Positions 16,400-26,288 are shown, numbered from the stretch's first letter. The stretch is DNA of 64,000 nucleotides from UBA7359 sp963976795 (GCA_963976795.1 CAXBLT010000001.1:186001-250000), one strand, 5' to 3'. Made by a program: numbers and translations. The notes: a model not told the origin generated them from the letters alone.

Positions 16400-17119
16400 T
16401 TACTTATCCTGCTCATCGAGCAACCTGGTAATCTCATCCTCTCCCATTGGTTTCTTTCGTTTAATCCGTAAACTATTTTTCCATTCTTTATTGAAATCTT
16501 TCTGCAAACGTAGATTAATTACGATCACGATCAGCATCGCAATAAACGCTCCCAGGCTAGCTAACGCCATATCTTTTTGTGCGTCCCAGACATCGCCTTG
16601 GGTCCCGAGATAAGCCACACCCAGATCGCCACCAAATAATTCGGCAGCAGCCCATTCGAACAATTCGAAAATCATTGATGCGGCGATGGTGAATAACAAA
16701 GGAAAAAAATAGCCCCAAAAACCTTTTCCATAGGCAATACGACAATAAATCTCTCTAAATGGGTAGGCCATCAATAAACCATAAAGAAAATGAACCAATC
16801 GATCGAAATGATTTCTATCCCAGTCCATCATCTCGTTAAGACTAAAACCAAAGTTCGATATTAAAAAAGAGTCGTAAGGTACTTTCGCATAAGTGTAATG
16901 CGCGCCTATTTCATGTAAGCACATGAATATAAAAATCAGACTGTAGGATATTCTTGAGAACGTAAACTTTTTGTAGCTTGCCGCCATAGCGATAACAAAT
17001 GCAAGAACCAATACATTTTCCAATGCCCAGTCTGAACGGTCATGTGGTGCTACTGCAAGGATTGAAAATTCAACAAAAAAAATAAACGAGAGTATTAAAA
17101 AATATTTTTTGTGCGCCAT
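16400..17119 (-). CDS. DUF2238 (YjdF-like) inner membrane protein
   Basis: 239 residues with about six hydrophobic helices. Family signatures are FMCLHEIGAHYTYAKVPYD, NHFDRLVHFLYGLLMAYPFRE, IFELFEWAAAELFGGDLGVAYLGTQGDVWDAQKDM. These conserved His, Glu and Asp residues within helices resemble a membrane enzyme or ligand site, but no function is established. It is 47 bases downstream of dnaQ on the same strand; the C-terminal tail is charged and cytoplasmic by the positive-inside rule. Confidence 0.85.
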   Translation of the reverse strand: MAHKKYFLILSFIFFVEFSILAVAPHDRSDWALENVLVLAFVIAMAASYKKFTFSRISYSLIFIFMCLHEIGAHYTYAKVPYDSFLISNFGFSLNEMMDWDRNHFDRLVHFLYGLLMAYPFREIYCRIAYGKGFWGYFFPLLFTIAASMIFELFEWAAAELFGGDLGVAYLGTQGDVWDAQKDMALASLGAFIAMLIVIVINLRLQKDFNKEWKNSLRIKRKKPMGEDEITRLLDEQDK

Positions 17120-17166
17120 GTTTTACTGTAGCTTTTATTGACTATAGTAGACGTAAAACAAGGACA

Positions 17167-17883
17167 TTAATCATAGTCGCTGTCTATCCATACACATTTT
17201 CCTCCGCTCTCCTCTTTAATCCTATCCAGATATTTTTCATGCTCCATAAGTTCTTCCGCGGTCGCCTCAATAACAGGTAGCGACTTGCGATTAACATCTA
17301 CAATTCTTGATTTAGTCTGTTCGACGGCGTGATGTTCTTGTGAAGCGTCAAAACTCAAAGTCTCTTGACCACCTGTCATGACCAAATACACATCAAGTAG
17401 TATCTGTGCGTCAAGTAGTGCGCCGTGTAAATCACGCTCTGAGTTATCTATTTCATAACGCTTGCACAAGGCATCCAGATTATTCTTTTGTCCCGGGTGT
17501 TTCTCACGAGCCATTATCAGAGTATCAACTACTGAACAATAGTCTTCCGTCTGCCCCCATTTTCTACCCAGTTTTTTTAATTCTGCGTTTAAAAAGCCAA
17601 TATCAAATGGGGCATTATGAATAATCAGTTCGCTATCTCTAATAAAGTCGATAAATTCCTGGGCTATATCAGCAAAACGTGGCTTGTCCGCGAGAAACTC
17701 ATTTCCAAGTCCATGCACGTTAAATGCACCATCATCAATTTCTCTATCAGGATTCAGGTATTGATGAAAGTGTCGATCTGTTTTGCGTCGATTAACAATC
17801 TCAACACACCCTATCTCGATGATACGATGACCTTGTTTGGGCTCCAGTCCTGTCGTTTCTGTATCAAGAACTATCTGTCTCAT
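17167..17883 (-). CDS. dnaQ: DNA polymerase III epsilon subunit (proofreading)
   Basis: 238 residues. ExoI motif VLDTETTGLEPKQGHRIIEIG with Asp7/Glu9, ExoII IHNAPFDIGFLNAEL, and ExoIIIe with HGALLDAQ. The C-terminal ~50 residues correspond to the part that contacts the alpha subunit. It removes mismatched 3' ends during replication. Its ATG overlaps the rnhA stop by 4 bases; the rnhA-dnaQ pair is divergent in E. coli but here lies in one direction. Confidence 0.95.
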   Translation of the reverse strand: MRQIVLDTETTGLEPKQGHRIIEIGCVEIVNRRKTDRHFHQYLNPDREIDDGAFNVHGLGNEFLADKPRFADIAQEFIDFIRDSELIIHNAPFDIGFLNAELKKLGRKWGQTEDYCSVVDTLIMAREKHPGQKNNLDALCKRYEIDNSERDLHGALLDAQILLDVYLVMTGGQETLSFDASQEHHAVEQTKSRIVDVNRKSLPVIEATAEELMEHEKYLDRIKEESGGKCVWIDSDYD

Positions 17884-18332
17884 GAAGTGCTACCAGCAAA
17901 CATCTCATCGATGGCTTTATTAGCCAATTGGTCCACCCTCTCATTTTCATCATGTCCACTATGTCCTTTAACCCATTCCCATCTTATTTTATGTGGGGTA
18001 CAGGCTTCATCCAGTCGCAACCAAAGATCTTTATTCTTTACTGGCTTTTTGGCCGCTGTTTTCCAGCCTCGACTCTTCCAACCTTCCATCCACTCGGTAA
18101 TGCCTTTCATCACATATTGCGAATCAGTTGTCAGTACAACGTCACACTCACCTTTTAATGCTTCGAGCCCCATAATCGCACCCATTAACTCCATGCGATT
18201 GTTAGTAGTTTCTGATTCAGCACCATAGAGTTCTTTTTCAGTACTGTTATATTTTAACAAGGTTCCCCAGCCCCCCGGGCCAGGGTTACCTCGGCATGCG
18301 CCATCGGAAAAGATATGTATTGCTTCACTCAT
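17880..18332 (-). CDS. rnhA: Ribonuclease HI
   Basis: 150 residues. The four catalytic acids are visible: Asp in IFSDGACRGNPGPGGWG, Glu in NNRMELMGAI, Asp in VLTTDSQYV and Asp in NERVDQLAN. The basic protrusion EWMEGWKSRGWKTAAKKPVKN is the proteobacterial handle region. It cuts RNA in RNA-DNA hybrids. Overlaps dnaQ by 4 bases downstream; the methyltransferase gene is 17 bases upstream on the same strand. Confidence 0.96.
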   Translation of the reverse strand: MSEAIHIFSDGACRGNPGPGGWGTLLKYNSTEKELYGAESETTNNRMELMGAIMGLEALKGECDVVLTTDSQYVMKGITEWMEGWKSRGWKTAAKKPVKNKDLWLRLDEACTPHKIRWEWVKGHSGHDENERVDQLANKAIDEMFAGSTS

Positions 18333-18349
18333 AATAATTTAAGGTTGTT

Positions 18350-19111
18350 TTATCGATTTCGTGTTGTGGGTTCAATTACCCCTGATCCAATCATATTTCG
18401 TTTAGCGCGCCATTGCATCTTGATCGGATTTAAAGGCACAGTGCGCTTTTTCGCCACGACAACATACAATCCCCCACATACTGGCCAACAATAACGTCCT
18501 AATCGTTCTAAGGGCATAAATTTATTGCGCCAATTTTGGTTACTCAATGGTGGTGAAAAGAAAAATCCGTTTGTTTTTTCTACTTCAAAATCCAGTAACG
18601 ATAACCAATCTTTTAATCTTGGGATTGAAATCAACTGTCCACTCCAGGGCATTTCGCCCCACCAGCATTTAAACATGTGCCATAGTCCCCAGAGACTCAA
18701 TGGATTTATACCGATGATAACAACATGTCCATCGTCAATGAGGACACGTTCCATCTCCCGTAATAATTTATGTGCGTCTTTGGAATACTCAAGAATGTGC
18801 GGCAAAACAATGACATCCACGCTATCCATAGCCAAGGGTAGTTCTTCTGCACTAGTGCGTACTGCTGTTACACTATTATTTAACTCCGTATTATCCAGAA
18901 ACAGTATTGTTTTATTGGCAATTCGGGATGCTGTCAGATAGTTTGATTCTGCCGAATAACCGTACTGCAATATATGATAGCCAAACAATCCCGGCAGTAT
19001 GTCTTCTAATTGTTCAATCTCTGCAGCATATACCGCTCTACCCAGTGGTCTATCAAACCAACTTGAGAATTTCGCTCTGAGTGATAATGTCTTTGTATAT
19101 TCAGAATTCAT
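18350..19111 (-). CDS. SAM-dependent methyltransferase, YafS-like
   Basis: 253 residues. The Methyltransf_11-type core has the region VDVIVLPHILEYSKDAHKLLREMERVLIDDGHVVIIGINPLSLWG, which is close to E. coli YafS in type and context (next to rnhA, dnaQ, gloB and mltD). The SAM-binding glycine motif is weak: the expected LxxGxGxG is replaced by HILQYGYSAES. The substrate is unknown. It is divergent from gloB with a 55-base gap that must hold both promoters. Confidence 0.8.
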   Translation of the reverse strand: MNSEYTKTLSLRAKFSSWFDRPLGRAVYAAEIEQLEDILPGLFGYHILQYGYSAESNYLTASRIANKTILFLDNTELNNSVTAVRTSAEELPLAMDSVDVIVLPHILEYSKDAHKLLREMERVLIDDGHVVIIGINPLSLWGLWHMFKCWWGEMPWSGQLISIPRLKDWLSLLDFEVEKTNGFFFSPPLSNQNWRNKFMPLERLGRYCWPVCGGLYVVVAKKRTVPLNPIKMQWRAKRNMIGSGVIEPTTRNR

Positions 19112-19166
19112 AAATTTAAATCATAAACTACTCTGTTAACAAACTGACTCGGATACAGATAAAATC

Positions 19167-19937
19167 ATGCTAGAGATCATACCCCTACCCGCCCTAAAGG
19201 ATAACTATATCTGGTTATTGAAAAACAAAATAAGCCGACACGTCGCTATTGTCGACCCCAGTGAAGCAGAACCGGTGTTGGATATCATTAAATCTGAGAG
19301 GCTAATCCCTGTTGCGATCATGATCACGCATCATCATTGGGACCATGTTGGCGGTATCCAGGGAATTACCGAACAATTTGAAATCCCGGTTTATACTCCG
19401 AAGACAGAGACTGTTGCAGGTAGTACTAACCCGGTTGCCGAAGGTGATATTATTTCTCTGTCTGAACTGGAACTGAGTCTTGAGATATTGGATGTCCCGG
19501 GGCATACATCCGGCGCAATCGCCTATTATACGGATACTGTGGTGTTTAGCGGTGATACGCTGTTTACTGCCGGTTGTGGCCGCATGTTTGAAGGTACGCC
19601 ACCACAGATGCACGCTTCTTTATCAAAATTCAAAACCCTGCCTGATAGCACTCTACTCTATTGTGGGCACGAGTATACCGCTAGTAATCTCAAGTTTGCT
19701 GCCAGCGTCGAACCTGATAATGCAGCGATACATAAACGCTTGCAGCATGTTGAAAAACTCAGAAATTCAAACCAACCTACTGTGCCCGCAACCTTGGCGG
19801 AGGAAAAACAAACAAATCCATTTTTACGTTGTGAGATAAGTGACGTAATAATGGCTGCCAGTCATTTTTCAGATAAAGACTTGAATGAACCATCCGAAGT
19901 TTTTGCTGCGCTACGGAAATGGAAAGATGATTTCTAA
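19167..19937 (+). CDS. gloB: Hydroxyacylglutathione hydrolase (glyoxalase II)
   Basis: 256 residues. Metal-binding THHHWDHVGG (residues 52-61), VLDVPGHTSGAIAYY, FSGDTLFTAGCGRMFEG and the C-terminal CGHEYTASNLKFA with a glutathione-site Arg/Lys region near the end. It hydrolyses S-lactoylglutathione to lactate and glutathione, the second step of methylglyoxal removal. Start ATG at 19167. mltD follows 74 bases downstream, as in E. coli where the two genes are also neighbours. Confidence 0.95.
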   Translation: MLEIIPLPALKDNYIWLLKNKISRHVAIVDPSEAEPVLDIIKSERLIPVAIMITHHHWDHVGGIQGITEQFEIPVYTPKTETVAGSTNPVAEGDIISLSELELSLEILDVPGHTSGAIAYYTDTVVFSGDTLFTAGCGRMFEGTPPQMHASLSKFKTLPDSTLLYCGHEYTASNLKFAASVEPDNAAIHKRLQHVEKLRNSNQPTVPATLAEEKQTNPFLRCEISDVIMAASHFSDKDLNEPSEVFAALRKWKDDF

Positions 19938-20011
19938 TAACAGGTGAAAAATACATTTTCGTCTGAAAATTAATACTTGACCCAAACACATCCTGTCCCT
20001 AGCATTCGGCC

Positions 20012-21649
20012 ATGCATATGATACGTAAAGCAATTATTTGCTTAGCACCACTAATAATCAGCGCTTGTAACTTCAACTCTACCCGACCCGACACAGTAGA
20101 TCCCGTACCGACCGCAGATAAAAGTCGGTCACTAGCACTGACGTCAAAAAATCTAGTCAATCATAAGCCGGGGATGGTTAGCTCAGAGATCAATGTCGAT
20201 AATGATCTCGAAAACCAGGTCGCACACAAAAAAGAACACTCAAACCTTTGGTTTTTAATCAAAGATGACCTGCAATTTGCCAGCAATATAAACCAACGCA
20301 GTGTTAAGGATAAAGTCACATGGTTTGCTCGCAATCAAGATTATATGGATCGTGTTTCGGACCGCGCCCAGCCTTACCTATTCCATATTATTTCCAAATT
20401 AAAAGAACGCAATATGCCGCTTGATTTAGCACTCTTGCCCATTGTGGAGAGTGCCTATCACCCATTTGCCTACTCTCCAAGCCATGCCTCAGGTATCTGG
20501 CAGTTTATCCCGGCAACCGGTAAACGTTTTGGCATGAAGCAAAACTGGTGGTATGACGGTCGTCGCGACATCATTGCTGCGACTGATGGTGCACTGGATT
20601 ATCTGCAAAGTTTACATAAACGCTTTAATGGCAACTGGTTCCATGCCCTGGCGGCCTATAACGCAGGAGAAGGGAATGTCGAAAAAGCGATAAGAAGGAA
20701 CAAGAAAGCCGGCAAGGGAACTGACTTCTGGTCATTACGTCTACCCCGTGAGACTCGTAGCTATGTCCCTAGTCTTTTAGCTGTCGCTGAAGTTTTGAGG
20801 AATAATGCTAAGTACAATATCAATTTCAAGACTATTCCAAATAAACCTTACTTTGAAAAAATTGATGTTAGTAGCCAAATTGATCTCGCTACTGCCGCCA
20901 AACTATCTGGTTTAACCATGGATGAGCTCTATACACTGAACCCTGGTTTCAGTCGTTGGGCAACGGATCCAAAAGGACCACATCGCTTACTGATACCACT
21001 AGACAAAGCTAATACATTTAAACAAAAACTGGCAACCTTACCCAAGTCCGAGCGTATAAGCTGGAAACAACATAAGATTAGTAAAGGAGAATCACTAAGC
21101 CAGATTGCTGCACGATATCAAACCAGTGTCACAGCATTAAAAAACATTAATCGACTGAAAAACAGCAGGATACGCGCAGGTCATTCATTATTGATTCCTA
21201 CCGCAAAAGAAGATAGTAGATTTTACACATTGAGCGCAGATGCCAGAAAATTTAAAGGCCTCAAAAAAACTGGTAATGGGAAACGTTATATCTACTCTGT
21301 GAAACGTGGAGACAACCTTTGGGATATTGGGCGTCACTATGGCATTAGCGTCAACCAGCTTACACGATGGAATGGTATTTCAAAAAAGAGTCTGCTTAAA
21401 CCTGGCCAAAAGCTGACTGTTTGGGTTAAACAGGATAAAAACAGCACGAGCAATAATTTAATCAAGACCGTTGCGAATAACACGAAACCCACTGCCTATG
21501 TAGTAAAACGAGGTGATTCGTTATGGTTAATAGCAAGAAAGTTTGATATTCATGTAAACGATTTACTCAGATGGAATAAACTAAAGAAAGGGAAACATTT
21601 GCAACCCGGTCAGAGCTTAATCGTCCAACAATCAGTGACTGGCGTCTGA
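20012..21649 (+). CDS. mltD: Membrane-bound lytic murein transglycosylase D
   Basis: 545 residues. Lipoprotein signal with ACN after LIISA (Cys near 19). SLT domain about 115-245: catalytic Glu146 in IVESAYHPFAYSPSHASGIWQF, then NWWYDGRRDIIAATDGALDYL and ALAAYNAGEGNV. Three LysM domains follow at about 354-397, 426-472 and 495-540 (KGESLSQIA, RGDNLWDIG, RGDSLWLIA). It cleaves glycan strands to 1,6-anhydro-muropeptides at the outer membrane. The start is ATG at 20012 or the in-frame ATG at 20018; neither has a strong ribosome site. Confidence 0.95.
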   Translation: MHMIRKAIICLAPLIISACNFNSTRPDTVDPVPTADKSRSLALTSKNLVNHKPGMVSSEINVDNDLENQVAHKKEHSNLWFLIKDDLQFASNINQRSVKDKVTWFARNQDYMDRVSDRAQPYLFHIISKLKERNMPLDLALLPIVESAYHPFAYSPSHASGIWQFIPATGKRFGMKQNWWYDGRRDIIAATDGALDYLQSLHKRFNGNWFHALAAYNAGEGNVEKAIRRNKKAGKGTDFWSLRLPRETRSYVPSLLAVAEVLRNNAKYNINFKTIPNKPYFEKIDVSSQIDLATAAKLSGLTMDELYTLNPGFSRWATDPKGPHRLLIPLDKANTFKQKLATLPKSERISWKQHKISKGESLSQIAARYQTSVTALKNINRLKNSRIRAGHSLLIPTAKEDSRFYTLSADARKFKGLKKTGNGKRYIYSVKRGDNLWDIGRHYGISVNQLTRWNGISKKSLLKPGQKLTVWVKQDKNSTSNNLIKTVANNTKPTAYVVKRGDSLWLIARKFDIHVNDLLRWNKLKKGKHLQPGQSLIVQQSVTGV

Positions 21650-21724
21650 AAATACCTTCCTGAGTAATTATTTTTTGTTCCCAAATGAGCAAGCTATTCT
21701 CATAGTGGTACTTTTGCACGTACA

Positions 21725-23968
21725 ATGATAAACATGATGCGCCTGTGGAAATTATTCTTTCGAGTTTTACTTCGTCTACTCTACAAAGTCGAAGTCACTG
21801 GTTTAGAAAACTATGAGAAGGCTGGAGAACGTGTCTTAATTATAGCGAATCATACTTCCTTGCTAGATGGTATCTTGCTCTATGCCTGGTTACCAGAAAC
21901 ACCCACCTTTGCTATTAATACAAATATAGCTGCTAAAAAATCATTTAAACCATTTTTATTCTTTGTCGATTTGTTTGAGATGGATGCAAGAAATCCCCTC
22001 TCTGTAAAGTCAATGGTTAAGTATCTCAAACAAAATAAAAAAGCCGTGATCTTTCCGGAAGGGCGTATCACCGTGACCGGATCATTAATGAAAATTTATG
22101 AAGGTCCTGGGTTAATTGCAGACAAGAGCGACGCTACCATCTTGCCCATCGCAATTGAGGGAGCACAGTACAGTCGTTTATCTTATATGAAGGGACGTGG
22201 ATATGTCTGTTGGTTTCCCAAGGTTACTGTCACAATTCTGCCTCCGGAAAAAATAGACATCCCTCCTCAACTTGTAGGTCATGAACGCAGGAAAACAGCA
22301 TCGCGACACCTGCAAGACATAATGTACAAACTAACATATACAAGCTTTGATCAAAACAGGACTATCTACACTGCCATGCTTGATGCAAGCAAACAATTTG
22401 GAAGAAGCCAAATAATCGTAGAAGACATCAAACGCGAGCAATTAAATTATAAACAATTAATTTTGCGCAGCATTTTATTAGGCAGCTTGATAAAAAAACA
22501 AACGAATATAGATGAACATGTCGGTGTGTTATTGCCTAATGTAAATGCCATGCCAATATTTTTCTTTGCTTTACAATTCATTAGTCGTGTTCCCGCAATG
22601 TTAAACTTTACCGCTGGCGCACTCGCTATAAAACGTGCTTGTGAAACAGCACAGGTAAAGGCTATTTATACATCAAGAACTTTTATAGAGAATGCCAAGC
22701 TTGAAAAAGTAGCAGAAGTACTTGAACAAGACTTTACAGTTATTTATCTGGAAGACATAAAAAAAAGTATCACCTTAACAACAAAACTATCTGCTTTGTA
22801 CAAAAGCAGAAACGCCGCAAGGCACTATGCAAAGCAAAACCCGAATGCGAATCCGGGTGCTACAGCCGTTATTTTGTTCACGTCTGGTTCAGAAGGGCAT
22901 CCCAAAGGTGTTGTGCTCTCTCATGGCAATATCCTGGCGAATTACGCTCAAGTGCGTTGTCATATTAATTTCACTCCCGCAGATACTATATTTAACTGCT
23001 TACCACTTTTTCATTCTTTCGGTCTCAATGCCGGTTTCTTAATGCCGCTCTTGGGTGGAGGAAAAGTATTTCTCTATCCATCACCTTTACACTATAGAAT
23101 CATTCCCGAATTAATTTATGAATTAGGAGCAACTATATTTTTTGCGACCGATACCTTTTTTAAAGGTTATGCGCGTTTCGCTCATCCTTTTGATTTAAAT
23201 ACTTTGAATTATGTCGTCGCCGGGGCAGAAAAATTACATGATGACACTGTACAGTTATGGATGCATAAATATGGTCTCCGTATTTTACAAGGCTATGGAG
23301 TAACCGAGGCCAGTCCTGTGATATCAGTTAATAACAAGATGCTAAATAAGCCAGGTACAGCAGGTCGATTAGTATCCGCTATGGAACATTATATAAAACC
23401 AGTTGATGGTATAGAACAAGGCGGACATCTCGTCGTGAAAGGGCCTAATATCATGCAAGGCTATCTCAATCATGACAAGCCTGGTGAAATTCAAGCACCA
23501 TCTACAGAACGTGGATTAGGCTGGTACGACACCGGGGATATTGCTGATATCGATGATGAAGGATTTATCACTATACTAGGCCGCGCAAAACGCTTTGCAA
23601 AGATAGGAGGTGAGATGGTTTCCTTAACAGCTGTTGAAGAACTGGCCAGCCTGACATGGCAGAACAAGAACCATGCTGCTGTTGCGGTGCACGATGAACG
23701 CAAAGGTGAAAAGGTAATACTCATCACAGATCACGCAACTGCTACACGGAAACAGCTACAAGAAATCGCTAAAAGCAAGCATATGAGCGAATTAATCATT
23801 CCTAAAATCATAATCTGTATTGAAGAGATTCCCGTCTTAAGCACTGGCAAGACCGACTATATCAATCTCACAAAACTGGCAACAGCATACAATGATGATA
23901 AGGAAGGAAATAGCTGGAGGAATAAATTAAGCCAACTGGTCAAACATGACCCTGCTGCAAAAAACTAG
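21725..23968 (+). CDS. aas: Bifunctional acyltransferase / acyl-ACP synthetase
   Basis: 747 residues, slightly longer than E. coli Aas (719). N-terminal PlsC-type acyltransferase with NHTSLLDG at 42-49 and IFPEGRITVTGSLMKIYEG. C-terminal AMP-binding domain with FTSGSEGHPKGVVLSHGN (about 385), QGYGVTEASP, YDTGDIADIDDEGFITILGR and a final Lys in STGKTDY. It reacylates lyso-phosphatidylethanolamine at the inner membrane using fatty acids it activates on ACP. The order (acyltransferase then synthetase) matches Aas. Start ATG at 21725; a second ATG lies at 21734. Confidence 0.93.
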   Translation: MINMMRLWKLFFRVLLRLLYKVEVTGLENYEKAGERVLIIANHTSLLDGILLYAWLPETPTFAINTNIAAKKSFKPFLFFVDLFEMDARNPLSVKSMVKYLKQNKKAVIFPEGRITVTGSLMKIYEGPGLIADKSDATILPIAIEGAQYSRLSYMKGRGYVCWFPKVTVTILPPEKIDIPPQLVGHERRKTASRHLQDIMYKLTYTSFDQNRTIYTAMLDASKQFGRSQIIVEDIKREQLNYKQLILRSILLGSLIKKQTNIDEHVGVLLPNVNAMPIFFFALQFISRVPAMLNFTAGALAIKRACETAQVKAIYTSRTFIENAKLEKVAEVLEQDFTVIYLEDIKKSITLTTKLSALYKSRNAARHYAKQNPNANPGATAVILFTSGSEGHPKGVVLSHGNILANYAQVRCHINFTPADTIFNCLPLFHSFGLNAGFLMPLLGGGKVFLYPSPLHYRIIPELIYELGATIFFATDTFFKGYARFAHPFDLNTLNYVVAGAEKLHDDTVQLWMHKYGLRILQGYGVTEASPVISVNNKMLNKPGTAGRLVSAMEHYIKPVDGIEQGGHLVVKGPNIMQGYLNHDKPGEIQAPSTERGLGWYDTGDIADIDDEGFITILGRAKRFAKIGGEMVSLTAVEELASLTWQNKNHAAVAVHDERKGEKVILITDHATATRKQLQEIAKSKHMSELIIPKIIICIEEIPVLSTGKTDYINLTKLATAYNDDKEGNSWRNKLSQLVKHDPAAKN

Positions 23969-23971
23969 TTA

Positions 23972-24445
23972 TTACTGACCTACTGCATTTTCAATTGCAG
24001 TAATAATTGTATTTTCGATTTCCCACAAAATGTCTTCCGCAGGGCTACCTTTAGCAACTGGTGTGAGTTTTTTAAATAAGACCGTGCTTTTCCCTGCCTT
24101 CGACAGGACGGTAATATTTAGCGGACATAATGCCATCATATCGGGGTCGAGATTCATCACTTGGTTAGTAAAATAAGGATTGCATACCACCATAGCTTTC
24201 ACAAATTCAAATTTATTCTTATTGTATTCATCACCCCAACGCTCAGCATTGCGCGCCAGATTCTTTCCTATATTCGCCTCAAATATGACATAGAAACGCG
24301 CCTCCTCCAGAGACTTATAAACAGATTGATAAACTCCTTCACCAGGCTTTTCCACGCTTATAGAATAAATAGCACTTTGATTTTCCTCGGCAACAACAAA
24401 ACTACTGAAGAATATGAGCAATAGAATAATTATTTTTTTAATCAT
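23972..24445 (-). CDS. Exported DUF302-family protein
   Basis: 157 residues. Signal peptide MIKKIIILLLIFFSSFVVAEE, cleaved around residue 20. The DUF302 domain covers the rest: YKSLEEARFYVIFEANIGKNLA, VVCNPYFTNQVMNLDPDMMALCPLNITVL, and PAEDILWEIENTI. Two Cys (in VCNP and LCPL) could form a disulfide in the periplasm. Function of the family is unknown. I chose ATG at 24445 since AGAAGG lies 8 bases upstream; a GTG at 24454 would add three residues. It ends 3 bases from the convergent aas gene. Confidence 0.82.
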   Translation of the reverse strand: MIKKIIILLLIFFSSFVVAEENQSAIYSISVEKPGEGVYQSVYKSLEEARFYVIFEANIGKNLARNAERWGDEYNKNKFEFVKAMVVCNPYFTNQVMNLDPDMMALCPLNITVLSKAGKSTVLFKKLTPVAKGSPAEDILWEIENTIITAIENAVGQ

Positions 24446-24494
24446 GTGTTGCACCTTCTGTAAAACTCACTATTTAAAATAGTTTTAACAAACT

Positions 24495-24989
24495 TTAATT
24501 AATATATTCAATATCGACGATAGTCAATATTCGTTTTTCACCTTGTCTTTCAAAGATGATTTCATCATCAACCGTTTTACCTAGTATTAATCTTGCTAAT
24601 GGTGAATCGACCGTAATGTACTGTTCATTTTCATCGAATTCATCGGCCCCCACAATCCGATGACGCAACTCTTCACCAGATTCATCTTCAATGGTTACCC
24701 ATGCACCAAAAAATATTCTGCTTGTATCCTGTACATCACGAACAACTGTTAAGTTAGGCATACGACGTTGTAAATAGCCTATACGTGAGTCAATCTCGCG
24801 TAATTGCTTTTTACGATAGATATACTCAGCATTTTCAGACCGATCACCTTCTGCCGCTGCAGCAGTGACTGCCTTGGCAACAACATTACGTTTTGTCCAT
24901 AAAGCCGCATTCTCCTGTTCCAGTTTTCGATAACCTGCCGGAGTTATATAAGGTGCAGATTTAGGTGCCGGTGGTCGCCAACGTCCCAT
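24495..24989 (-). CDS. greB: Transcript cleavage factor GreB
   Basis: 164 residues. N-terminal coiled coil (YITPAGYRKLEQENAALW ... AAAEGDRSENAEYIYRKKQLREIDSRIGYLQRR) with the acidic tip (GDRSENAEY) that enters the RNA polymerase channel. The C-terminal FKBP-like domain has FFGAWVTIEDE and ITVDSPLARLILGK. FFGAWV and the basic stretch favour GreB over GreA. It rescues backtracked polymerase. I chose ATG at 24989, two bases after the stop of the upstream gene; a GTG at 25058 would overlap that gene by 67 bases. Confidence 0.92.
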   Translation of the reverse strand: MGRWRPPAPKSAPYITPAGYRKLEQENAALWTKRNVVAKAVTAAAAEGDRSENAEYIYRKKQLREIDSRIGYLQRRMPNLTVVRDVQDTSRIFFGAWVTIEDESGEELRHRIVGADEFDENEQYITVDSPLARLILGKTVDDEIIFERQGEKRILTIVDIEYIN

Positions 24990-24991
24990 GA

Positions 24992-25666
24992 TTAATCGAT
25001 GGAGCAGGCCAAGATCATGCTCACCTGGCAATACGGCCTCTGACTTTCTTCTTGCCACACATTCATACAGTCTTGCACGCGTCTCTTTTGCTTTTTATTC
25101 TTAGGCTCTTCATCAATAGCACCCCACCGTGCCATTGCCCTGATAACATCTTGCGTTAAGAAAAACGTATCTTTTTTTATACGCCGCAAAAAATACGGAC
25201 CAGATGCGCCACCTAATTGTTTAAAGCGTTTTTTTAGGATGTCCCAAAACTCAACAATGTTATCTGAAGGCCATTCCGCGAGATAATTAATAAAACCACC
25301 CACTTCTTCATTTAACTCATAAATAGTTTGTGCATTATATCGTACACTTTGAATCTTTCCCCAATGACGCACAATGCGTTTTTCATTCATTAATTCCTGT
25401 AAGGCATCATCACTCATCATCCTTACAGCATTGATATCGAATTGATAAAATACTTCTTCGAATGCAGGCCATTTATTATCAATAATCTTTCGATTTAAGC
25501 CTGCTTGAAAAATACGCCGAGACATATTAGATAAGCAGAAGTCGTCCGAGAGTTTTTTAAGCTCTTTTTTAGTGCTTGGCAAAGGTAATAATGCTTCTAA
25601 AGCCGTTGCGCCACCTGTTCGATCCAGGGCATTTTCAAATATAGTCTCAAATTTTTGCATTAGCAT
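24992..25666 (-). CDS. DNA-3-methyladenine glycosylase I (Tag)-like protein
   Basis: 224 residues. The middle follows the Tag family: MSRRIFQAGLNRKIIDNKWPAFEEVFYQFD, then MMSDDALQELMNEKRIVRHWGKIQSVRYNAQTI, and a C-terminal PYFLRRIKKDTFFLTQDVIRAMARWG. Conserved Tag zinc ligands (Cys/His) are not obvious: the N-terminal Cys is absent. It may be a divergent Tag-like branch rather than true Tag. It ends two bases before the greB start. Start from the first ATG at 25666; a second ATG lies 6 bases in. Confidence 0.75.
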   Translation of the reverse strand: MLMQKFETIFENALDRTGGATALEALLPLPSTKKELKKLSDDFCLSNMSRRIFQAGLNRKIIDNKWPAFEEVFYQFDINAVRMMSDDALQELMNEKRIVRHWGKIQSVRYNAQTIYELNEEVGGFINYLAEWPSDNIVEFWDILKKRFKQLGGASGPYFLRRIKKDTFFLTQDVIRAMARWGAIDEEPKNKKQKRRVQDCMNVWQEESQRPYCQVSMILACSID

Positions 25667-25772
25667 TAGTTCTAGTTAGCCGATAATCTTTATTTTAGGC
25701 TATGGAGACTCCCTTCTCTATTGATTAACGTTTAATATATAGAAAAATTATAACGTAATTTGGAGACAAAAC

Positions 25773-26288
25773 ATGAAGCGTTTAGAAGCACATATTCGAA
25801 ATATTCCGGACTTCCCAGAACCGGGAATTCAATTCAAGGACATTACACCATTAGTCAAAGAACCCGCAATGCTACGATTGGCTGTGAATCAATTAATATA
25901 TCCTTTTCTTGGAACGAATATCACTGCCGTAGCGGGTATGGAAGCACGCGGTTTTATCTTCGGCAGTCTCGCTGCATGGGAACTTGGTGTTGGTTTTGTC
26001 CCACTCCGAAAGCCAGGAAAATTACCCTACGATGTACAAACCATGTCTTATGACCTTGAATACGGTTCTGCTTCACTAGAAATACATAACGATGCACTAA
26101 ACGAAGGCGACCGAGTGTTATTGATCGATGATCTAATCGCTACTGGTGGCACTGCGGCAGCAAGTTGTGAATTAATCGAAAAACTAGGTGCCGAAGTCGC
26201 GGCTTGTGCATTCGTCGTAGAACTCGATTTTCTTAATGGTAGAGACAAGTTATCTGCCTATAACATTCATTCCTTAATTCATTATTAA
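25773..26288 (+). CDS. apt: Adenine phosphoribosyltransferase
   Basis: 171 residues. N-terminal hood FPEPGIQFKDITPLVK, AGMEARGFIFGS, FVPLRKPGKLPY and PRPP motif VLLIDDLIATGGTAAA are all present. It makes AMP from adenine and PRPP in purine salvage. Ribosome site TGGAGA lies about 8 bases before the ATG. It is divergent from the Tag-like gene, with about 105 bases between them. Confidence 0.96.
   Translation: MKRLEAHIRNIPDFPEPGIQFKDITPLVKEPAMLRLAVNQLIYPFLGTNITAVAGMEARGFIFGSLAAWELGVGFVPLRKPGKLPYDVQTMSYDLEYGSASLEIHNDALNEGDRVLLIDDLIATGGTAAASCELIEKLGAEVAACAFVVELDFLNGRDKLSAYNIHSLIHY

Noticed and set aside
17617..18228. Plus-strand frame of 203 residues opposite dnaQ/rnhA
   Set aside because: It is antisense to two well-supported genes, with no protein-like motifs or ribosome site.
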